From Orobanche coerulescens (Eukaryota > Streptophyta > Magnoliopsida > Lamiales > Orobanchaceae), in assembly GCA_033398695.1 (NCBI GenBank), contig CM065814.1, positions 79,998,358-80,062,357 of the forward strand: 64,000 bases of DNA, in the 5' to 3' direction. The notes below the pieces were generated by a model. The model worked only from the letters and a program-made list of their open reading frames with translations, was not told the origin of the DNA and searched no databases. Position numbers and translations under genes: made by a program. Of the stretch, positions 44,220 to 56,700 are shown in pieces. How positions within the stretch are numbered: position 1 is the stretch's first letter; the number at the start of each line of letters is the position of its first letter.

Positions 44220-46627
44220 TGTAACATCCCAAATTAGGCGGATATTACAGTGCCGTGGACCCCCGACTGGGACCCACCAAGCGAATGAAAACTGATGAAT
44301 TAAATAATATAATTGTAGTACCGAACCACATTATATTACTAAATACTCTGATGAGGAGCTTAAGTACAATACACCAGGACAATACAGAATACTAGTATAT
44401 TTTATATAAAGATAAAATACACCACCCTGAATAAATAAACATCTCAAACGGAATTTGCAGCGGAAATACAAATGAAGAGAAATAAGAATGACTGAAATGA
44501 CTAAAATAACTGGAATGACTGGGCCCCCCTACTAGTATCACTGGGACTCCTCGCCGTCAACATGCTCTTCCCGTGCCTTTGCCTTGCCGTGACCTGAAAA
44601 ACAATATCCCCTATCGGGGTCAGTTACACAGAACAACATTCCTCAAGGGTTGAAAATACACAATCATGATATATCTGAAGTTATGAAATATCCTTAGTTA
44701 TGAATTACGCTGAAGAGGAGTATCATAGTACGCCCGTAGTGTTCTGTGCATGTGTACAAGACGGATGACCGGACACACCCGTCCTTGTACCTAATTAGTC
44801 TCACGGAGGTAATCGTTACCGTGTGTACAGCCCAATGTATCACTCCCAATACATGGCCATCGCGTGCCCGACTAAAAATTCCACACATCCGCACCCGGCC
44901 ACGCAATATGAACCCAGAAGGTCATTTGAACGAGAATGACCACAATGAATATCAATGGATAATAATTCGACAAGGTCAAGAATTACTCACCGAGATGAAA
45001 ATAATAGTGAAGTGATTGATAACCCAATGAAATGATTGGAACCATCGTTTCTCGTGAATGAAATGATTATTCGATAATTACAAGTATCAATACGGTTAAT
45101 ACAATGATGAATGAGTTATGATTATGAATGAACAACAACAAAAGGAATGAATATCCTTTTAACTGAGTAAGAATCAACTTACACAACACCGGTGACAATT
45201 ATCCTTCCACGAACAACGTCCTAATTGAGATATCGGTCGCTCGAACAACCTTTAATAACACAATTACCAACAATCCGTTCAACATACGAATAAAACACGA
45301 ATATAACGAACTCAAAACGTCGATATGACTAAATCAAGTTCATTGGGGCATTATATCGAACACTTTGTGGCCAAACTTCGATTGATTATAACTAAACCTC
45401 GATAATACCAACATCAAATCCCCAAGAAGTGTTTTAAACCAACAAAAACATCTTCAATACGATCAATAATTCATTATGAATATCCAAAATCGTGATTTCA
45501 ACAACAATTAATTGAAAACCCCCAATTCCAGCACAATATTCAAAGTGTTATTGAATAATCCTTAAATAATCCAATGAATAATCAAACATGTCCATAATCA
45601 TGCGTATATCACTTCATACAACACGATCTTAACATCCAAAACATCATATCTCAATACAAAAATCAAAATCCAAGAGGTTTGATGAATATTACCTTTGAAG
45701 ATCCAAGTACTTTAATCCGATGAAATCGTGTTAGATCCACAATCCGAGCTTCACGATCGAAAGGAGATGAAGAAAATCAAACACTCAAGTGATAGATGAT
45801 GGGAAGTCTCCCCCCTCAAGCTCTCTATCTCGTATGGTGGAAGAAAAGGGAAAAAAATGATCTGATCTCGCTCAAAAAAAAGCAATTATAGTGCTGACTG
45901 CACTGTGTGCCGCAGCCCGGCCGAAGTGTGCCGCGGCACAGGGCCAAAACTGCCCCCAGTGATCGGCAGCGTGCCGCGGCCCGGACGAATGTGCCGCGGC
46001 AGTGACTCGACAGTGTGCCGCGGCCCCGTCAGCATGAGCCGCGGCCCACGGTACAGAGGGGTTGGCCGATAAGTTGCAACACGAGTGTGCCGCGGCCCGG
46101 ACGAGTGTGCCGCGGCCCTGCCGGCATGTGCCGCGGCCCACAGTACAGGCTGCTCGACCAAAACTGGAAAATGTGTGTGCCGTGGCGCACACTCCTTGTG
46201 CCGTGGCCCACACCCCCTTGGGTCCTAAAATGATGAAAAATGATCCGGGAAGAGAATAAAAGCAATAGGAATCAATATTTGGGAAACAATAACACGAAAT
46301 GGAAGTACGGAAACCCCAAAACGGTGGTTCCAAGCAATGATTACAAGGGTTCGCCCAACAAAACAAAATTTGAAAAATGAGGAGATTAGAAATGACATGA
46401 ACTCCAACGTCAACATCGTCTAATGAATCAATTACAACAATCGAGATAATACTCTTGTCTCGTTTCCCGAGTAAGGCTGAAACAATGAACAATATCGATA
46501 CACAACTCGAAGTTATTCCGAACGGTGAACACGGATGAATGATTATTAACAAGTGAAAAATTACATAGTGACAATTACCGAATGAAATTACTGAATGATA
46601 ATGACTGAATTACAACCGGGCATTACA
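44220..46627 (-). repeat. 5' LTR of element G (right copy)
   Basis: 2,408 bp. On the minus strand it carries a palindrome array, a weak TATA-like sequence (TATAATTG, 45885-45892), a candidate donor (TTCAAAG/GTAATATTC, GT at 45692-45691), a hairpin CCCCTATCGGGG (44608-44619) and a candidate acceptor (TTTTTCAG, ending 44594). Confidence 0.95.
45906..46209 (-). promoter_or_regulatory. GTGCCGCGGC array, element G right LTR
   Basis: About ten copies or near copies of GTGCCGCGGC in roughly 300 bp. Two copies carry a CCGTGG change in the centre, as expected of CpG decay. The copy number and order differ from the left LTR. Confidence 0.6.
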
Positions 46628-47902
46628 GATTGAGCGCTTCGATTAGCTTAGAATGGCCAATCGATACGAATGATATGATAAATGATTGAATACCACGATT
46701 GCCTTAGAACGGTCAATCGATAAGAATGATATAGTGAATGATTGAACATTTCCATTTGCCTGAGAACGGCCAATCGATAACAATGATGTGAAGGATGCCT
46801 CAGCACCTTTAATCGGTGACCGACGACGAAGATGAGAAATGAATACACCAATGCCTTTAATCGGCCAATACAGTTTTAATGACAACCCCAACAGGAGTAA
46901 CAATGATCTCAACGATGTATTAGATTGACATCAATATTAACAACAATCGATACATCGATACCGCGAACCGGCTATCGACAATGACATTAATAACGAGTAT
47001 CATAATGCCTTGAATCGGCCATTAACGAACAATAGTAAACATTTGGCATAGTTGCTGAAAGGTATGATATCAAACGATCTCTTAATATCAATGAATTCAT
47101 GAAGAGACTAAGTCTCAGAATGATACAACACATTCATACACATATGTGATGACATTAATCTCATTGACTAGTACAAGTATAAAACTTGCCTCCAACCAAA
47201 GGCGAGAAGGCACTTCCACGATCAACGTCCTTAATGAAATTATCGGCCGCTCGAACAACCTTGAACAACACAAATACCAACAATTCTCTTAATACACGAA
47301 TCAAGCATGATCACAACCAACTCAAAAGTCGATACAACAATACCCGAAACTCATTGGGGCATTCAAACAAATGCGTTGTGAACAATCTCCAATTGTTTAC
47401 AACCAAAACTCAATTACATCCGAAACCAACTTCCAATGAATGATTCAATCCCGCAAAACCTCATGAATATTATCAATAATCCAACAGGAATACTTAAATC
47501 GGGATTACAACCACTTCTAGTCGAAAACCCCCAAATTCCAAAGTCAACACCAAGGTGTTCTTGAAAAATTCTTCAATGATTCATAATTTCCAAAAATTAC
47601 ATCAAAGAATCCGAAATAATACATGTATCCAAGATAGGTAATCCATATCTAACATAATCCAACATGAAAGCAAGCTAACTCGAAGAGATCGGGTATAAAA
47701 CCTTCAAATCCTGAAATTCAAGATTAAATGAAAAATTACCTTGATTTGGAGTGATGAAACTGATTAGATGATGATTAATCCAACTTAAGAGCTTGAAAAT
47801 GATGTGAGATGATTGAAGCTCGAAAAGATATTTCCGAATTGCCTAAGCTCGTCCGAAATGGTTGAGAAATGAAGAAAATGACGAAGGTTGGACTGAACTG
47901 TC

Positions 47903-47912
47903 TTATTTATAC
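47903..47912 (-). promoter_or_regulatory. TATA box, element F left LTR
   Basis: GTATAAATAA on the minus strand, with its counterpart at 56048-56057. Confidence 0.7.
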
Positions 47913-47931
47913 TGTCCCAGCATAGCGCACG

Positions 47932-48347
47932 CTATGACCTGATAGCGTGCGCTAGCGGTTTACTGGGCAGTCCAGTGAGCTCTGAAATGCCTCGTTAGCG
48001 TGCGCTACGACTTGGTAGCATGCACTAACACCTTACCGATAGCGTGCGTTATCCCAGATTGTTAGCGTGTGCTAACTAATGTCTGATATTCAAAAACTGA
48101 AGTCCAGAACCTAATGTCCTCTGCCTTGCACGCGTTAGCTTGCGCTACTAATGTGACTTAGCGTGCGTTACCAGCACAATTAGCGTACGCTACTTACCAC
48201 TCGTAGCGTGCGCTACGAATTTCCCAAATCAGCCCAGTACCTTCTGGACTGTCTGCCCCACTTGCGCTAGCGTGCGCTAATACTGAATCATAGCGTGCGT
48301 TACCTGCACCCCATTAGCGCGCTAACCAGAATGTGTAGCGTGCGCTA
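47932..48347 (-). promoter_or_regulatory. TAGCG..CGCTA word array, element F left LTR
   Basis: About fourteen variants of TAGCGTGCGCTA in 416 bp, irregularly spaced, ending about 20 bp upstream of the TATA box on the minus strand. The matching array is at 56068-56495. Confidence 0.65.
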
Positions 48348-48577
48348 CCTCTCAAGCTGAAAATTAAAACATGATGATGATGATGATGATGACAATAATC
48401 TCGGCTCCATCTCAAACAGTGATGAATGACGAAAAGCAACTGATATGCGATTCCAAATTACGCCGAACAATGGTCATGACTGAATGAACATGAATGATGA
48501 ATGGGTATTACTGAGTGAAAAAATTCTGAGTGATAGTTACTGAGTGATGATAAATGATTTCACAACCGGGTATTACA

Positions 48578-49205
48578 TACTCCCCCCTTTAAAAAGAGTT
48601 TCGTCCTCGAAACTAAGGGTAAACAACTCGGGATATGAACTATCCATCATGATCTGAAACAATAATGCCCAAATAGTCCTCGGGACCAAATCATTCGCAC
48701 GCCCAAGTCCCCAAGACTTGACGTCTCGAATAACAGTGAACGATTTCCCAAATTATCACGAAATCTTGAGTACAACGCCAAAGGGACGAATTCTCAACAA
48801 ATGACCCAAATCTCAAGATTCTCGAATATGATAATAATAAAATAGATCAACAATAAATGATCCACAGTCACGATACATTATTACGGATAGATTTACACAG
48901 TCATCCAAAAAGAAGGTTACATCTCAAATGTAACCAACATCGATATCCTTGCATATCATCGATCTCCTCTATCTCAACGATTTAAGGTATATCCGAAGAT
49001 GAACTCGCTGCTAAATATGATCTCAGAAGGTCATGAGAATGAAAGTGACTAAAATGAATGATGAATGATAAATGACTATAAATCCGACAAGGATTAAGAA
49101 TGACTCACCATGGTGAATTAATAACGTCATGAGTGATAGTTCAAGTGAAATTATTGGAATCGTTGTTCCTCGTGAATTGAATGATTAGTTTCATGATGAC
49201 AAGTC
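48578..49205 (-). other. Element F 3' internal region with PPT, no pol
   Basis: On the minus strand the PPT AAAGGGGGGAGTA (48578-48590) precedes the 3' LTR. The next 50 bp (to about 48645) closely match the pre-PPT pol end of element G (38979-39030). The rest up to gag has no RT, RNase H or integrase motif, so pol has been deleted. Confidence 0.7.
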
Positions 49206-50546
49206 TCAACATGATTGATGTATGATGAATGAATTATATGAATGAATGAACGACAACGAAATGAATGATGATACTATTAACGAACAAGAATTAACTTGTT
49301 CAAACCGGTGATGAATGTCCTTACCTCTGGCCCTTGAGGCCTGATAGGTTCCCTTGGATGATGCACGGGATGGAGTAACGAAGTCTCTCGAGGCCCTTGA
49401 GCTCTCTTGAGATCTACTGGCACTAGAACTCCTGCAGTATTTATGCCGGTGTCCCTGCCTCCCACACAGAAAACAAACAATAGCTGGCACCGTACACCGG
49501 GTACTAACGTGACCTGCTGAATCACAGTTAAAGCAAACAACAGTCGAACTCGTGGCATGAGAGGAAGATGCTATCCCAGCACGAAGATGACTAGAAAACG
49601 AGCCCTTAGACGTCGGAGCCCGATGTCCCTCTGAATGAGCCGGCATTCTAGTCCTCTCACCCGAAGAAATTGAAAGATGCTTCTGAGTAAGCTCCTTGAT
49701 CAAAAGCTCTGCTCCAAGAGCCTTCCCGATGAATTCACTAAGTGAACTACAATTTTGATTGAACAACTGCATCCTCAACTGCGGATTTAGCCTCTTGCTA
49801 AAATATTTGATCTTATCCGCCTCAGTACGGATAACTGATGAAGCAAACTGAGGTAGTCCCTGAAACATCTCAGCAATGACAATAACACCCTCGTCCTCAA
49901 TGGATTCGGGGTTCAAAACCTCTGACAACTTGGCTTCACGAAGTGGAGCCGGATAATACCTCTCTAACATGAGAGTCTTGAACTCACTCCAACCACAAAC
50001 GTGATCGGCGGGTTTCACAGAAAGCCACCATGATTAAGCACCCTTACTCAAGTAATAAGCCATTACTGCCACTCTACTCTCTTCCGGACACTGAACCATA
50101 TCGAAGAGTTTATCAAAATGCTCAAGCCAATGAACAATATCAGCTGGTTCCGACGAACCCTAAAAAGTAGGCGGCCTCTGATGAGAGATATCGCCAACAA
50201 GCTGATTCACTCCTCCAGTCTGTCCATGAAACGGAACCTGAAATCCCTGTTGCGGTGGACCACGAACCATCGAGGTCTGCATGGTCTCTACCATCTGTGT
50301 CATCTGAGTCATCTGGTCCATCATGCCCTGCATAAGTATGAATGGGTCAACCCGAACACTTTTCGATTGAGATGCATCTCGGATATGACTCCCTGACAGT
50401 GAATGATTATCTGCTGATGAATGAGTAGCCTCGCTATTTAATGAATTAATGATATCCCTCGCGTTCGCATGGGTATGCACACGAGATCCCGGGTTCCGGC
50501 CCGCACCGCGGCCTCTTCCCATGCGCCCTCTGACAGCTCTATCCAT
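49206..50546 (-). pseudogene. Element F gag
   Basis: ATG at 50546 opens a basic RG-rich start (MDRAVRGRMGRGRGAGR). The frame runs to 49206 with only two in-frame stops, before GSSEPADIVHWLEHF and before SWWLSVKP. The domain order matches G gag: MQGMMDQMTQM, VHWLEHFDKLF, RYYPAPLREAKLSEVL and DKIKYFSKRLNPQLR. Two CCHC knuckles are intact (CFNCDSAGHVSTRC, CFLCGRQGHRHKYC). It is the only gene in this element. A nucleocapsid-like protein could have been supplied by itself or by a relative of G. Confidence 0.9.
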
Positions 50547-51078
50547 ACTAAAGTAGGAGAGTCACATGATGATTATAGATCCCACATGAATATAGCATTA
50601 TGATTAAGTTACAGAATGATAATAATGAGCATACATGCTATAACACAATGAATGCATTAATAATGTAAAAAAATGATCGTCATCATGACGCCGAAATATG
50701 ATAAGGTCGCATGAAAGATCGAATGATGTAACATGATTACCTGCTGAAATTCCTGAAACGATTACCTTGAACAAGTTAACAAGGTTGAAAATTCGATCCA
50801 TAAGATCAACAACTGAACAATGAGATGGACTGGATGATTAATGAATTAATCTGAACAATGAGATTGACTAAGTGATGAAGGAATTAACTGAGTGATGAAT
50901 GAATTAACTGAGAAATGATATTGACTGGGTGATGAATGAATTAACCGAGTGATGAATGAATTATCTGAGTAATGATATTGACTGAGTGATGAATGAATTA
51001 ACTGAGTGATGAATGAATTAATTGAGTGATGAATGAATTAACTGAGTGATGAATGATATTGACTGAGTGATGAATGAA
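50547..51078 (-). repeat. Leader of element F with GAGTGATGAATGAATTAACT minisatellite, part 1
   Basis: Upstream of gag on the minus strand. From about 50830 the sequence is made of near repeats of the 20-bp unit GAGTGATGAATGAATTAACT with GATATTGACT interruptions. The array continues at 53092 beyond the solo LTR. Confidence 0.8.
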
Positions 51079-51248
51079 TTAACTGTAATACCCGTACTTT
51101 TTATTGACTGTTTGACCTTGCCGTTTCTCTTATGTTGTCGCTCTGTAAATGCTTGGAGATGTTGTTGATATTGTTATTGAGTTTCGTATCTTGTTTGGGT
51201 CTTGATCGTGTTGTTTAGACCTTGCGGAAGTGTTCTGGGCCAGAGAAA

Positions 51249-51744
51249 TAGCGCACGCTAGGCCTAGGCTAACGCACGCTAGCTTTGAGCCGTAGCGTGC
51301 GCTAAGGGGATCAGTCAGGTCAGAACTAGTAACTCGAACTGCTCTCTGGACTGGCGGATTAACACATGCTAGGAGTTTGTTAGCGCTCGCTATTTGTTGT
51401 TAGTAGCGCACGCTAACATCCGTCCGTAGCGCACGCTACCGGGCTGGTTGGCAGAGGCAGTGAGGTTTCTAAGTTTTCTGGACTATCAGGTAGCGTACGC
51501 TAGGCTTCGGCTAGCACACGCTAAAGTTGTTGCATAACGCACGCTAAGCCATAGCGGTAGCGCACGCTAAGTTTTGAGCAGGGCAGAGACAGTAGGTTCT
51601 GGACTCCAGTACTGGATGCCACATTTTGGGCTAGCGCACGCTAGAGATAGACGATTAGCGCACGCTAACGGGGCTGGCAGAAGCCACTGGACTACCCGGT
51701 GATTTTGCTAGCGCACGCTAATGAAGGAGGCGTAGCGTGCGCTA
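51249..51744 (+). promoter_or_regulatory. TAGCG..CGCTA word array, solo LTR H
   Basis: About fifteen copies or near copies of TAGCGCACGCTA/TAGCGTGCGCTA in 496 bp, ending 10 bp before an AT-dinucleotide TATA region (51755-51776). Both orientations are mixed. Confidence 0.65.
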
Positions 51745-51754
51745 GACTGGGAAG

Positions 51755-51776
51755 ATATATATATATATATATATAT
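51755..51776 (+). promoter_or_regulatory. TATA-like AT repeat, solo LTR H
   Basis: About eleven AT dinucleotides immediately downstream of the word array, in the position where the other elements have a TATA box. Confidence 0.5.
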
Positions 51777-53091
51777 GACAGTTGACTTCCATTTCGTCAT
51801 TTCTCATCTTCTTCACTCCTTTTCGACGGGAATCGCTCGGGAGAGACGATCTTGGGAGATTGGAAGCGATCTTCCTTCTAACAACAACATATTTGGTTGG
51901 ATAACAAGGATTTCACAACATCTAATCCATCCTATCGTCCGAATCAAGGTAAAAATCCTTAGAACCCTATTTTTGGGAATTTTGGGGTTTTTCGTAGATT
52001 CGTCCGATTTATCCGTTTTGAAGTTTCAGGACCTTGAGATTATGATGTATCTATACCGTATGCATGCTTTTCCTACGATTTTACGGATTGGATTGTGCCG
52101 TTTTCGGACTTGTGAGAGATTGGACGATTTTCCAACCTCTTGTTGTTTATCCGTGTATTTTCGTGTATCGTAGATGGGTTTCGGGAGTTTCTTCGTGTAG
52201 TTTGAATATGGATGATTGATTATCACATTCCTTGCGAATCTTTTAGGTGCCGGAAGCACGTTCTTGGACCTACCGAACTCATACCCTTTTTCCATTCGAT
52301 TTCTCAATGTCTCAAAGGCAAGTATATATTTATGAATGTGCGTTCTCGACTTTGAAAGTAAGAAATATTAATGGCATGATTATTTATATCCACTCTGGGG
52401 CGGGCCGACGGGTCCCCCGAGGGTTTCGTAGCCTCTTGGTGTGATTCCACGGATGATATGAACGAACCACTCTGGGGCGGGCCGACAGGTCCCCTGAGGG
52501 TTCCGTAGCCTCTGGTACGGTTCCATGGTATTCATATATGTATTGATGTGATGCTATGAGATTTAGTTATTCTGGAATACTAGTCTTGAATTGATGAATT
52601 GACGGTTATAGTTACTTTATTGTCGAGAAGTATTGTGTTTCATACTTGATATACTTGCACTAGCTATTCGACGGCTAACCCCTTTATGGGGGAAATACTT
52701 TTTATGTATTTCAGGTTCCAAGAGAGCGGACAGGCAGGTATCGGGTCGGCATGAAGATGGTGGGCAAGTGTGATACTGTGTTTTTCCTCCGGTTATGTTT
52801 TGAGTTTTCTATTTAGTATGGTTGTACTGGAATGGTCATTGAATACTCGAGTATTGTTTTCCATGTTCCTTGATGTTCCGGCCTGTGTTTGGTGAGGTAT
52901 TGATTCGTGTTGTGATGTCTTTGGTTACATTGGTTATGTATTGAATACCCTTTGTATTGTTCTTCATCCCATTGTATTTAGACCTTCTCGGTCAAAATTT
53001 ATAGTTCCGCGTATGTTTAGCCTTGTGGGTCCCACGGTGGGGCTTACGACGCTGTAATATTCCCTGAATAACTTGGGGGTGTTACATTAAT

Positions 53092-53683
53092 CGAGTGATG
53101 AATGAATTATCTGAGTAATGATATTGACTGAGTGATGAATGAATTAACTGAGTGATGAATGAATTAACTTAGTGATGAATGAATTATCTGAGTAATGATA
53201 TTGACTGAATGATGAATGCATTAACTGAGTGATGAATGAATTAACTGAGTGATGAATGATATTGACTAAGTGATGAATGAATTAAGTGAGTGATGAGATC
53301 AAAATGATGATTGAGGATTATTAACTAATGAATGAGTTAATCCTTAACGCTTACACAAGTCACACATGCTCCAAACCAATCAGTCATGAATCAATCCTAA
53401 CACTAATATCACATATAGATTTCAACAAAGCATGAATAATTAATGACATGATGAATGTATGAACATAAAGAGAATCGAGTCCTTACACAGGTCATACGAA
53501 GCTTCGAGGTCTCGCGATACTAGTCTCAATTGATGACGACTCGATGAATGAATGACTCGTGCAGTCGTACTAATATTACGACTCACAAAACTCGACTGTC
53601 CAGATTGTCATAACCTGACAGTCCCACTACTACCGCATCGGTAGAGCCACATAACTCACATATCAGGGTATCTCACAACCCAA
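53092..53683 (-). repeat. Leader of element F with minisatellite, part 2
   Basis: The 20-bp repeat resumes at 53092 and fades by about 53300. The remainder to the PBS has no ORF. Confidence 0.75.
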
Positions 53684-53696
53684 ATCTCCGATACCA
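53684..53696 (-). other. Primer binding site, element F
   Basis: On the minus strand TGGTATCGGAGAT lies five bases after the 5' LTR. Confidence 0.85.
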
Positions 53697-53701
53697 TCTT
53701 C

Positions 53702-56700
53702 TGTAACACCCCCAAATCCCATTGGGTTATTACAGTGCCATGGACCCCACACCCGGGGATCCACCAGGCGAACATGACTAAAATACATTAAAATTAACCA
53801 ACAAGGGAGATCACAGTCCCTACCAGGATATCCAACACAATATTCCGATAAGGAATTTCAATGACAACGATGGGCCTATATGCCCAAAATAAAAATACAA
53901 CAACATCCATGAGCATCTGCTCGAGTAATACATAATGACAATGACTGACAAACTGGAGAGCACTCCAACTGACTGACCAACATGAACAACTCGGACTAGT
54001 ATCGCTCGAATGCCTCGTCGCCATCATCATGCCCCTGTATCTCAACTCTCTCCTCGCAAGCACCTAAAACATGAAAACATTTTCCGCCCCAATGGGGTCA
54101 GTCATCCAGATAATGAACATCAAATACACGTATAACATGATATGCATCCAAAAGCAGAATGAAACGGTACAATGATAATAATAATACGAGATGCTCACAA
54201 CCCAATATAAGAACCGAGCATTGGTGAAACACTATGCCCACGGCATACTATTAATACCTGTTCGACAGGTTAGAACGTAAATGCCCAACGGCAAATCATA
54301 ATTATAGAACACAATGAATTACACGAATATGAACCAAACCAGAACTGAATTAATTATGAATCACAATGCCCGAAGGCTCCAATGAAAAATTATCGAGACA
54401 AACACAATGGCCTGAAAGCCACTCAGACGAAGCTATCAAATATCACAATCACCTGAAGCCAAAATAGCCCGAAGCTGTATCAATTAGGGTCGAAGCCACG
54501 GCACAAAGCCGTATCACAATTAGGGCCGAAGCCACGGCATGAAGCCGTATCACAATTAGGGCCGAAGCCACGGCATGTAGCCGTATCACAATTATGGCCG
54601 AAGCCACGGCACAAAGTCGTATCCCAATTAATGATAGTGTGCTGCCTTGAGTCGGCCAACACGATGACAGTAACACACGGATAGGCACCATCCTCGGCAG
54701 TCCCAATTCAACACCTCGATTGTCTTAGAATGGCCAACCGATAACAATGATGCACCGGATGATTCCATGAATGATTGAGCGCTTCGATTGGTTTAGAAGG
54801 GCCAATCGATACGAATGATACGATGAATGATTGAATACCACGATTGCCTTAGAACGGTCAATCGATAACAATGATATAGTGAATGATTGAACATTTCGAT
54901 TTGCCTGAGAACGGCCAATCGATAACAATGATACGAAGGTTGCCTCGGCACCTTTAATCGGTGACCGACGACGAAGATGAGAAATGAATACACCAATGCC
55001 TTTAATCGGACAATACAGTTTTAATGACAACCCCAACAGGAATAACAATGATCTCAACGATGTCTTAGATTGACATCAATATTAACAACAATCGATACAT
55101 TGATACCGCGAACCGGCTATCGACAATGACATTAATAACGAGTATCACAATGCCTTGAATCGGCCATTAACGAACAATAGTAAACATTTGGCATAGTTGC
55201 CGAAAGGTATCGTATCAAACGATCTCTTAATATCAATGAATTCATGAAAAGACTAAGTCTCGGAATGATACAACACATTCATACACATATATGATGACAT
55301 TAATCTCATTGACTAGTACAAGTATAAAACTTGCCTCCAACCGAAGGCGAGAAGGTACTTCCACGATCAACGTCCTTAATGAAATTATCGGCTGCTCGAA
55401 CAACCTTGAACAACACAAATACCAACAATTCTATTAATACACGAATCAAGCATGATCACAACCAACTCAAAAGTCGATACAACAATACCCGAAACCCATT
55501 GGGGCATTCAAACAAACGCGTTGTGAACAATCTTCAATTGTTTACAACCAAAACTCAATTACATCCGAAACCAACTTCCAATGAATGATTCAATCCCGCA
55601 AAACCTCATGAATATTATCAATAATCCAACAGGAATACTTAAATCGGGATTACAACCACGTCTAGTCGAAAACCCCCAAATTCCAAAGTCAACACCAAGG
55701 TGTTCTTGAAAAATTCCTCAATGATTCATAATTTCCGAAAATTACATCAAAGAATCCGAAAGAATACATGTATCCAAGATAGATAATCCATATCTAACAT
55801 AATCCAACATGAAAGCAAGCTAACTCGAAGAGATCAGGGATAAAACCTTCAAATCCCGAAATTCAAGATTAAATGAAAAATTACCTTGATTTGGAGTGAT
55901 GAAACTGATTAGATGATGACTAATCGAACTTAAGAGCTTGAAGATGATGCTAGATGATTACAGCTCGAAAATATCTTTCCGAATCGCCCAAGCTCGTCCG
56001 AAATGGTTGAGAAATGAAGAAAATGACGAAGGTTGGACTGAACTGTCTTATTTATACTGTCCCAGCTTAGCGCACGCTATGACCTGATATTTAGCGTGCA
56101 CTAGCGGTTCATCAAGTACCCAGTGAGCTCGAAATGCCTCGTTAGCGTGCGCTATGACTTGGTAGCGTGCGCTAACACCTTACCGATAGCGTCGTTATCC
56201 TGCATTGTTAGCGTGCGCTAACCGATGTCTGATATTCAAAATCGAAGTCCGTAACCTCATCGTCCTCTGCCTTGCACGCGTTAGCATGCGCTACTAATGT
56301 GACTTAGCGTGCGTTACCAGCACAATTACCGTACGCTACTTACCACTCGTAGCGTGCGCTACGAATTTCCCAAATCAGCCCAGTACCTTCTGGACTGTCT
56401 GCCCCACTTGCGCTAGCGTGCGCTAATACTGAATCATAGCGTGCATTACCTGCACCCCATTAGCGCGCGCTAACCAGAATGTGTAGCGTGCGCTACCTCT
56501 CAAACTGAAAATTAAAACATGATGATGATGATGACAATAATTTCGGCTCGATCTCAAACAGTGATGAATGATGAAAAGCAACTGGTATGCGATTCCAAAG
56601 TACGCCGAACAATGGTCACGACTGAATGAACATGAATGATGAATGGGTATTACTGAGTGAAAAAATTCTGAGTGACAGTTACTGAGTGATGATAAATGAA

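Larger units (their letters stand above)
36657..46627 (-). mobile_element. Element G, Tekay-like Ty3/gypsy retrotransposon in F's 3' LTR
   Basis: Ends TGTAACACCCC and GGGCATTACA, with exact duplication GATTG (36652-36656 and 46628-46632). Minus-strand order from the right is LTR, PBS, gag, protease, RT, RNase H, integrase, PPT, LTR. It is among the best-preserved gag-pol elements in the window, with few stops and intact catalytic motifs. Confidence 0.95.
46628..48577 (-). repeat. 3' LTR of element F, right segment
   Basis: Continuation of the LTR begun at 35591, including the GATTG target copy. Together the two segments give about 3,011 bp, against 3,018 bp for the right LTR. It holds the TAGCG word array and the TATA box. 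A GAT microsatellite lies near 48371-48391. Confidence 0.92.
51084..53086 (+). mobile_element. Element H, solo LTR of a Tekay-like gypsy element
   Basis: 2,003 bp, TGTAATACCC to GGTGTTACA, flanked by TTAAC (51079-51083) and TTAAT (53087-53091). There is no internal region or second LTR, so unequal recombination between two LTRs removed the rest. Its 3' end (GCTGTAATATTCC...GGTGTTACA) and its hairpin-acceptor block resemble element C's LTR, so it is a related family. Confidence 0.9.

Noticed and set aside
45872..46552. A 226-codon open stretch on the minus strand over G's LTR
   Set aside because: It spans the GC-rich palindrome array and promoter region of the LTR, lacks any protein motif, and is not open in the other LTR copy.
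51249..51744. Regularly recurring short repeats that could suggest a CRISPR array
   Set aside because: The words are short, vary in orientation and spacing, have no unique spacers of constant length, and lie in a plant LTR upstream of a TATA region.
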